Assembly (NCBI GenBank): GCA_945787445.1
Contig: CALZHT010000031.1
Span: forward strand, 1 to 64,000
Direction: 5' to 3'
Source: an uncultured Desulfobulbaceae bacterium
Lineage (GTDB): Bacteria; Desulfobacterota; Desulfobulbia; Desulfobulbales; CALZHT01
DNA: 64,000 nucleotides
Shown here: positions 58,453-64,000 of the stretch, one piece after another
How positions within the stretch are numbered: position 1 is the stretch's first letter
How the letters are laid out: every line of letters starts with the position of its first letter
Notes under the pieces: model-generated
Database searches by the model: none
What the model was told of the DNA's origin: nothing
Seen by the model: the letters and a program-made list of their open reading frames with translations, nothing else
Made by a program: the position numbers and the translations under genes

Positions 58453-59073
58453 CTATTTTTCTCCCTCTTTTTTTAAGACCATTTCCACCGATTTATATCG
58501 TTTTTCCTTGGCCATTGTATAATATGCTTCTTTGATTGTTACTTTGTTTGGAGAAATGTCTTCAACCTCACCTAAACGGCCGATCTTGGTTCCCTTCTTG
58601 ATAATGTAGCCCTTGCCAACCGAATCCTGTACCATGGCAAAAGGTGCATTTTTTATAAAAACAATGGCAACAAGACGTAATTGCCCCGGTTCGAACCTTC
58701 TCATACCTGTAAGTACTTCATCGGCACCTTCCAGTTCAGCCTTAATGATTTCTTCTGAAATAAAGGGGAGGAATGGATCGTTCCTGCCTTCTCTTTGGTA
58801 TTCAAAAGGTTCTTCATTAAAGAGCGTTGACAGATCAATTGATCCATCAGGTCTAAAAAAGGGTGAGGTTATTTTTTTATCTTCGATATCCGCTTCAATA
58901 TTGGCAGTTGCCAGGCAAACTCCCCCCATCCAAAATGACAAGAGAAGACAAAGTATAATGGGGTACAACCACAGAGACTTTTTCCCCAAAACTATTTGCT
59001 CCCCTTGGAAGCTCAGCGCCCCTGTGAGGATTACATTCCTATTTATTTTTCTGTTACTGATTTTGTTTTTCAT
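58453..59073 (-). CDS. pilP: Type IV pilus protein PilP
   Basis: The roughly 206-residue product has an N-terminal helix (about residues 35-53), a linker with DPFLPF and a C-terminal beta domain (LRLVAIVF, GKGYIIKKGTKIG). PilP links PilNO to PilQ. I chose the ATG at 59073 over TTG at 59085; it overlaps pilO by 20 bases. The usual PilP lipobox is not clear. Confidence 0.85.
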   Translation of the reverse strand: MKNKISNRKINRNVILTGALSFQGEQIVLGKKSLWLYPIILCLLLSFWMGGVCLATANIEADIEDKKITSPFFRPDGSIDLSTLFNEEPFEYQREGRNDPFLPFISEEIIKAELEGADEVLTGMRRFEPGQLRLVAIVFIKNAPFAMVQDSVGKGYIIKKGTKIGRLGEVEDISPNKVTIKEAYYTMAKEKRYKSVEMVLKKEGEK

Positions 59074-59674
59074 CGCTCGGTTCAATAAATCTGTAAGTAA
59101 CCAAATTAAATCTTGTTGAAAGGATCATCTCGTTTCCAGATCTTTTGGGTGCACCCATATTGATATTTGAAACAGTGACAATTCTTGGGAGCTTGCTAAT
59201 TTTATCAAGGAATACCCCAACATTATGGTATGGCCCTTCGATCTGGATATCTACGGGAATGCTCGCATAAAAATCAACAGGAGTCTCGGCTTTGGGGTTG
59301 AATGATACAAAGTCTAAACCTGAATTCGTCCCTTCTGCAGATATGCTCGTTAAGAGTGAAGGAATCTCCTTTTTCTGCGGTAAAAATTCAGATGCTGCTT
59401 TAAATAGTTGTTCGACTTCATCTTTTTCGGCTTGGTATCTGGGCAGTTCTTTTGTCTGTGCTTCTAGCTTGGTTATTTCTGCATGCAATTTGCTAATAGT
59501 GCCTTTGAGATGCTTTATCTGTTTATGTTTAGGAGAAGCATAAAGCATCACAAATACAATAATTGGCAGCGCCACAGCGGCAATAAGGATACCTGTCTTT
59601 ATTTTGATGTTGAGAGCGCTGTATTTAGTGTCGAGGAAAGTATCAAAAGCCTCGGTAACTTTTGCAAGACTCAT
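59054..59674 (-). CDS. pilO: Type IV pilus protein PilO
   Basis: The 206-residue protein has a cytoplasmic N-terminus, one membrane helix (about residues 28-45), a coiled coil and a ferredoxin-like periplasmic domain ending YHNVGVFLDKISKLPRIVTVSN. It pairs with PilN in the inner membrane alignment complex. The neighbours pilN and pilP are tightly packed. Confidence 0.9.
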   Translation of the reverse strand: MSLAKVTEAFDTFLDTKYSALNIKIKTGILIAAVALPIIVFVMLYASPKHKQIKHLKGTISKLHAEITKLEAQTKELPRYQAEKDEVEQLFKAASEFLPQKKEIPSLLTSISAEGTNSGLDFVSFNPKAETPVDFYASIPVDIQIEGPYHNVGVFLDKISKLPRIVTVSNINMGAPKRSGNEMILSTRFNLVTYRFIEPSDEKQNQ

Positions 59675-59677
59675 ACA

Positions 59678-60268
59678 TTAGCCTTTCGAGCTTTTATTTT
59701 TTTCTGTTGTTTCTTCTTCTTGAGCCGGTTTTTTTATTGTTAGAGAAAGCGAAAAAGATTTGAGTTTTCTCCCTGCCACAGCAGTTTGTGAAGAATTGGC
59801 AAGTTCAGCAGCAGTAAATAATTCAGAATTGGTTAATTCTTTCATATATTGTGCAATAGTGGCATTATCCAAGGCAACACCTGCTATTCTTAGTTTGTCT
59901 TGCGTCTGTGAAAGCGAATTTAACCAGAGACGGTTTGAAGGTGTTCTCTTGGCGATTTCATCAAGAATTCTCACCGTTAATTGGGAATTCTTTTTAAGCA
60001 ATTTTATGGCGTTAAGCTTAGCTTCGAGTACCTTCTTTTCTTTCTTTAAATCTTCAATAAGTTTTAAGGTGGGCTGAAAAGAAGCTTTTTTCTTTGTTAG
60101 AGTTGCCACCTGTGTGTTTAAGTCATTAATGGTGTTTTTAAGTATTAACGCATAGCCACCTATGCCGAGAGCAATAAGCAGCAGGGAAAAAATAAACACA
60201 TAGATTTCCTGCTTGTGTCTCTGGCGCTTTTTAATTTGACGGATTGGTAAAAGATTTATTCGAATCAT
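59678..60268 (-). CDS. pilN: Type IV pilus protein PilN
   Basis: The 196-residue protein starts MIRINLLPIRQ, which binds PilM, and has one membrane helix (about 24-41), a coiled coil and a ferredoxin-like domain (LDEIAKRTPSNRLWLNSL). I chose the ATG at 60268 by the INLLP motif, over an upstream start at 60316. Confidence 0.92.
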   Translation of the reverse strand: MIRINLLPIRQIKKRQRHKQEIYVFIFSLLLIALGIGGYALILKNTINDLNTQVATLTKKKASFQPTLKLIEDLKKEKKVLEAKLNAIKLLKKNSQLTVRILDEIAKRTPSNRLWLNSLSQTQDKLRIAGVALDNATIAQYMKELTNSELFTAAELANSSQTAVAGRKLKSFSLSLTIKKPAQEEETTEKNKSSKG

Positions 60269-60308
60269 AATGGCGGCAAGCCCTTGGTATTTCTGGGTTA
60301 CAATGTTG

Positions 60309-61391
60309 TTATACAACCACCGGCCTAGTGGCTAAGCCGGTTGATAGAGCCATCTCAGGAGCTATAAAGTTAATATATTCTGAATCGATCTTTTTATCAT
60401 TGAAGTTGGTATTGACGAAGGGGTTAAAAATTTCGGCAGGAATGCCGGTTTCTTTTTGAAAAAATTCGCAGAGTCCTTTTACCTTCGCGCCCCCCCCACT
60501 CAGTACAATTTTTGAAATAGGTTCATCGGGATAGTTTGATGAATAAAAATCCAAAGCTCTTTTGATTTCCGTTGACCATTGAGCGCATGTGGCCATAAAA
60601 ATATCTGCAAGTTCTTTCTTTTTATCGCCTGGAGGTGTTTGCCCAACCTTGATAGCTTCCGCTTCCTCAAAGCTTATATCAAATTTACTTTGAATCTGTT
60701 CCGTTAATAGCCTGCTGCCGAGGATTACGTCTCGTGCCAGAATGGAGCTGCCGCCTGTAATTATATTGATGTTCATCTTGGAGGCGCCGATGTCAACCAG
60801 CGCAACATTGTCTTCAATACCGAAGTTTGCACCGTAGGCATTTTCAAGAGCAAAGGCATCCACATCAACAACTACTGTTTTAAGGCCTACGGATCTGAGC
60901 ATGGTAAGGTAGCCATCAACTACATCCTTTTTGGCGGCAACGAGCATAACATCCGTACGGTCATTTTCTTCGGTGTTCGTTTTAAGATCTTGAAAATCAA
61001 TATAAACATCGTCGATATCGAAGGGTATATATTGTTCCGCTTCAGATTGTATGTGAGATTCGAGTTCGGAGGCGCTCATGACCGCCAAGTTGATTTTTTT
61101 AACTATGACTGAATAGCCGGAAACGGAAATAGAAACTTTCTTCCCCTGAAGCTTCAGATTGCTGACCAGTGCAGTAATTGATTGGGCCACCGCGTCAGGG
61201 TCTTGAAGGATACCGTCCTCTACGGCATTTTGGGGGAGTATGGTACTTCCAAGGCTTAAGAGTCGATAGCCGCTCCCACTTTGGGCCAGCTCGCAGACCT
61301 TGATGGAATGCGAGCCGATATCTAGACCAATAGAAAGATTTTGGCTTTTGATAAAGGGTAAGGTTATTTTGGGAAGCGTTAACCCTTTCAT
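60309..61391 (-). CDS. pilM: Type IV pilus assembly ATPase-like protein PilM
   Basis: The 360-residue protein has the actin-like fold of PilM: GLDIGSHSIKVCEL near residue 18, ALVDIGASKMNINII and VLSGGGAKVKGLCEFF. It is cytoplasmic and binds the PilN N-terminus. It is the first gene of the cluster. Confidence 0.94.
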   Translation of the reverse strand: MKGLTLPKITLPFIKSQNLSIGLDIGSHSIKVCELAQSGSGYRLLSLGSTILPQNAVEDGILQDPDAVAQSITALVSNLKLQGKKVSISVSGYSVIVKKINLAVMSASELESHIQSEAEQYIPFDIDDVYIDFQDLKTNTEENDRTDVMLVAAKKDVVDGYLTMLRSVGLKTVVVDVDAFALENAYGANFGIEDNVALVDIGASKMNINIITGGSSILARDVILGSRLLTEQIQSKFDISFEEAEAIKVGQTPPGDKKKELADIFMATCAQWSTEIKRALDFYSSNYPDEPISKIVLSGGGAKVKGLCEFFQKETGIPAEIFNPFVNTNFNDKKIDSEYINFIAPEMALSTGLATRPVVV

Positions 61392-62125
61392 ATTATTATG
61401 ATCCTGTCACATCAATTATAAAGAGCCAGAGAAATAGCAAGGGCCTGTTTGTCTAAGGGCATAAAATAATTATAGAAAACAAGAAAAATACAAGACATAC
61501 AATAAAAAAATATTTTTTCCTTTAAAAAATACATCTACTATTGCATTAGACACACAAAAACAAGCTATTGTCAAGCTTAAATTTAATACGAATTAGGAGG
61601 TATTTAATCAGAAACATTAAAAAAAATAGCCTCAGTGGGGGGCAATAACTATTCTCAACAGAAACTATTTCACCCGAACTTTTTCCATATTTTGTGCCTT
61701 CATTTTCATTTCACCACCACATGTGGTGCAATTGCTGTTGGCAAGTAAGAAGGACTTATATATTATACTCCTATAACTTTTCCAAAGTGTATTCTTATAC
61801 AACCTACTGGAAAGCATATATTCAGGTAGTTGATAAATTATTAAAGTACTTTTTGAATGGATACACCTCTATTGTATAAGAAGCATGGATTTCTATAGCT
61901 CTCGGGGATGATTTATTGCTGAATGAAGCTTTGCTCTTCATTTGCGGTGGTGAATTAATGAAAATATTTGCCCAACAAAGGTAAACTTTCTTGTTTTTTA
62001 TAATGATTTGGATTACCTATTCTGAGATTATTATTATGAAAGCATTTCACCTGCACTGCCATCCTTATAAAGGTTCTTGAGTAGTATTTATCTTTGTCTA
62101 ATAATTATTCCGAGGAGTATTACTT
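61392..62125. other. Gap between pilM and lepB
   Basis: A 734-base gap without a supported gene; the promoter of the pil operon should be near 61400-61480 on the minus strand. An ORF at 61694-61879 lacks a ribosome binding site and features. Confidence 0.5.
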
Positions 62126-62755
62126 TTGACTGACGAAGTGAATAAAATACGTCGAAAATCTGTTTTTCGCGAGTACGTTGAAGCTATTCTTATTGCGTTA
62201 TTGTTGGCTTTGTTTATTAGAACTTTTGTTGTCCAGGCGTTTAAAATTCCATCCGGTTCAATGATTCCAACTTTGTTGGTTGGGGATCATATCCTTGTCA
62301 ATAAATTTATTTATGGCATAAAAAATCCTATCACAGGATCAACATGGATTTCAATTGAAAAACCAGAGCGAGGCGACATTGTTGTTTTTAAATACCCTGT
62401 AAATCCAAAACAGGATTTTATTAATCGGGTGATTGGAGTTCCTGGTGATACTATAAAGATTGTTAACAAAAAGGTATATATAAACAATAAGTTATTTGAT
62501 GTCGACGGGGCAGTTAATCTTGATGCTAAAGTCATTCCTGGAAACCTTCAACCTCGTGATAATTTTGGTCCGGTCGTTGTCCCGGAGGACTCTCTTTTCG
62601 TCATGGGAGACAATAGAGACAACAGCCATGACAGCAGATTCTGGAGCTTTGTAAAATTTAAAGAAGTTAAGGGAGAGGCGTTTATGATTTATTGGTCCTG
62701 GAACCGGGAGGATTTTTCTGTACGATGGGAGCGCCTTAGCGATATAATCCACTGA
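62126..62755 (+). CDS. lepB: Signal peptidase I, catalytic Lys position reads Asn
   Basis: The 209-residue protein has one N-terminal membrane helix (about 18-36), the nucleophile Ser45 in SGSMIPTL, box C RGDIVVFKYP, box D FINRVIGVPGD and box E MGDNRDNSHDSRFW. In typical SPase I the residue before the Arg of box D is the general-base Lys (KR); here it is Asn100. TTG at 62126 has GAGGAG eight bases upstream. The rest is well conserved. Confidence 0.9.
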   Translation: MTDEVNKIRRKSVFREYVEAILIALLLALFIRTFVVQAFKIPSGSMIPTLLVGDHILVNKFIYGIKNPITGSTWISIEKPERGDIVVFKYPVNPKQDFINRVIGVPGDTIKIVNKKVYINNKLFDVDGAVNLDAKVIPGNLQPRDNFGPVVVPEDSLFVMGDNRDNSHDSRFWSFVKFKEVKGEAFMIYWSWNREDFSVRWERLSDIIH

Positions 62756-62775
62756 GGAAATCCGGGAGTCTTTAT

Positions 62776-62963
62776 TTGATGTAATCGTAAAAATACGATT
62801 TGTCTGCTACGCGGACGCGTTGACCACCTTTATTTTTTGCGATGAAACGGGCGATGCGTTAAGCCGGGACTTCTTACAATAGTATTGCCAGTTCATCGAT
62901 ATATGAGGTTATAACTACTTGAAATTACATGGCACGTTAACCGCTTTCTCGAATTTTTGCGGG
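62776..62963 (-). repeat. Repeat family A, copy 5 (long form)
   Basis: On the minus strand it runs from CCCGCAAAAATTCGAG through GCGGTTAACGTGCC and CATCGATGAACTGGCAATA to GCAGACAAATCG and the closing hairpin TCGTATTTTTACGA. It matches copy 1 along the whole length, including the middle that short copies lack. Confidence 0.85.
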
Positions 62964-63000
62964 ATTATCTTACTTGATTTTTCCCAGGATGAAGTTTTAA

Positions 63001-63070
63001 TTAGTTCCATCCGGAAAGTCGAAGACTTTAATGATGCTGGAACAAGTTGTTTCCAATTCGGAAACTAATT
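63001..63070 (+). repeat. Repeat family B, copy 2
   Basis: The same 3' part as copy 1 (GATGCTGGAACAAGTTG to TTCGGAAA). The 5' hairpin here is AAAGTC-GAA-GACTTT. It lies 11 bases before the pyrB start, where it may affect translation or transcription. Confidence 0.7.
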
Positions 63071-63081
63071 AAAAAATTGTT

Positions 63082-64000
63082 ATGGCCTCAGTACATCATT
63101 TTGACCACAATCATATACTAAGTCTGCAGGATTTGTCTCGTGAAGATATTCACTTGATTCTGCAATCGGCTGAATCTTTCAAAGAGATATCTTCACGATC
63201 CATTAAAAAAGTCCCAACCCTCAGGGGCAAAACGGTAATTAACCTTTTTTTTGAGCCCAGTACCAGAACTCGTCTTTCATTTGAAATTGCCGCCAAGAGA
63301 ATGAGTGCGGATACCTTTAATTTTTCCGCCTCCACTAGCAGCGCAGTCAAGGGAGAATCCCTTGTCGACACGGCAAGAAATTTGATGGCAATGCATCCAG
63401 ATGTCATTGTTATACGGCACGCCCACTCGGGAACTCCTTATTTGTTGACCAAACATATAAAAGCATCTGTTATAAATGCCGGTGACGGCACCCATGAACA
63501 CCCAAGCCAGGGTCTCTTGGATCTCATGACTGTCAAGCAAAGAAAAGGAAGAATCGAAGGATTAAAAGTAGCGATTGTCGGCGACATTGCTCACAGCAGA
63601 GTGGCGCATTCCAATATTGTTGGTTTTTCAAAAATGGGCGCCAATGTTTTGGTGGGAGGGCCCGCGACTTTGATACCGTCAGGCATTGAAAAATTGGGGG
63701 CAAAAGTTGGTAAAACCATTGATGCTACCATTGTTGATGCGGATGTGGTAATGGTCTTGCGAATCCAGAAAGAGCGGCAAAGAGATCCATTAATTCCTTC
63801 ATTCCGGGAATATGCAAATCAGTTTGGGATTAATAAGAAAGTTCTTACCGCTGCGAAACCTGACGTATTGGTCATGCATCCTGGCCCCATTAATAGGGGG
63901 GTCGAGTTGGACCCAGATGTTGCAGACAGCCCAAGGAGCGCGATCTTAGACCAGGTATCAAACGGTGTGGCCGTCAGAATGGCCTTGCTCTATTTGATAA
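63082..64000 (+). CDS. pyrB: Aspartate carbamoyltransferase catalytic chain, cut by window end
   Basis: The first 306 residues are visible. [13 protein letters not shown] near residues 56-68 binds carbamoyl phosphate, [11 protein letters not shown] near 139 is intact, and HPGPINRG near 268 matches the aspartate domain. Family length is about 310, so little is missing. It makes carbamoyl aspartate, the first committed step of pyrimidine synthesis. Confidence 0.96.
   Translation, partial: MASVHHFDHNHILSLQDLSREDIHLILQSAESFKEISSRSIKKVPTLRGKTVINLFFEPSTRTRLSFEIAAKRMSADTFNFSASTSSAVKGESLVDTARNLMAMHPDVIVIRHAHSGTPYLLTKHIKASVINAGDGTHEHPSQGLLDLMTVKQRKGRIEGLKVAIVGDIAHSRVAHSNIVGFSKMGANVLVGGPATLIPSGIEKLGAKVGKTIDATIVDADVVMVLRIQKERQRDPLIPSFREYANQFGINKKVLTAAKPDVLVMHPGPINRGVELDPDVADSPRSAILDQVSNGVAVRMALLYLI

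Noticed and set aside
61694-61879. ORF of 61 codons in the pilM-lepB gap
   Set aside because: No ribosome binding site, no domain and an unusual composition in an A/T-rich gap.

Overview
The window looks like a chromosomal piece of a Gram-negative, probably anaerobic bacterium of the Desulfobacterota (old Deltaproteobacteria) type. The basis is a Na+-type N-ATPase operon, a ferredoxin:thioredoxin reductase catalytic chain, a selenocysteine tRNA, an alpha2beta2-type glycyl-tRNA synthetase alpha gene, LPS-type envelope genes (YfaZ-like, SecB, PilQ-type secretin) and a type IV pilus assembly operon. This placement is an inference from gene content; no rRNA or other decisive phylogenetic marker is present.

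Layout. 0.2-11.8 kb: mostly short metabolic and housekeeping units (PilZ protein, alpha/beta hydrolase, KDPG-type aldolase, HMGL-like aldolase, small membrane proteins, cupin, macrodomain protein, M20 peptidase, SGNH hydrolase, FtsH protease, and a glutaredoxin/FtrB/methyltransferase operon). 11.8-15.4 kb: a hybrid histidine kinase diverging from a response regulator with an HD-GYP domain. 15.7-22.5 kb: an N-ATPase operon in the order atpD-C-Q-R-B-E-F-A-G, whose c subunit carries a Na+ ligand signature, broken between atpR and atpB by a 218-bp gap with a perfect 18-bp inverted repeat. 22.9-24.2 kb: a MarR regulator, a small membrane protein and a Spy/CpxP-like lipoprotein, with a matching operator-like palindrome at two sites. 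24.3-30.4 kb: an accessory block bounded by inverted repeats, holding a decayed IS21 transposase, an intact Y1 (RAYT-type) transposase element, a truncated tyrosine recombinase, a SET-domain protein and unknown genes. It ends beside tRNA-Asn and tRNA-Pro.

30.9-38.7 kb: a PIN/AbrB toxin-antitoxin pair whose antitoxin has no normal start codon and is preceded by a fragment of a phoH 3' end, a secreted beta-propeller protein, PhoH, a decayed ACR3 arsenite permease and an AI-2E family transporter. 38.9-51.3 kb: core genes (ilvE, groES-groEL, tRNA-Met, tRNA-Sec, glyQ, yfaZ-like, pgeF, rsmB, uvrA, secB). 51.4-61.4 kb: a long minus-strand pilus cluster pilM-N-O-P, then a PilQ N-terminal half fused to TPRs, a separate secretin, a CsgG-like lipoprotein and a large Ig-repeat lipoprotein. 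The end has lepB (catalytic Lys position reads Asn) and a nearly complete pyrB.

The most distinctive signals are non-coding. Family A is a dispersed repeat with five copies, two long (about 190 bp) and three short (about 100 bp) that look like internal-deletion derivatives, all ending in a conserved hairpin. Family B has two copies of a 70-bp element with a hairpin whose stem sequence differs between copies but still pairs. Other notable structures are a hexamer-based inverted repeat, a 176-bp MITE-like element, and a tRNA-Pro 3' fragment in which the T-arm is replaced by another hairpin. No CRISPR array, prophage or biosynthetic cluster was seen.
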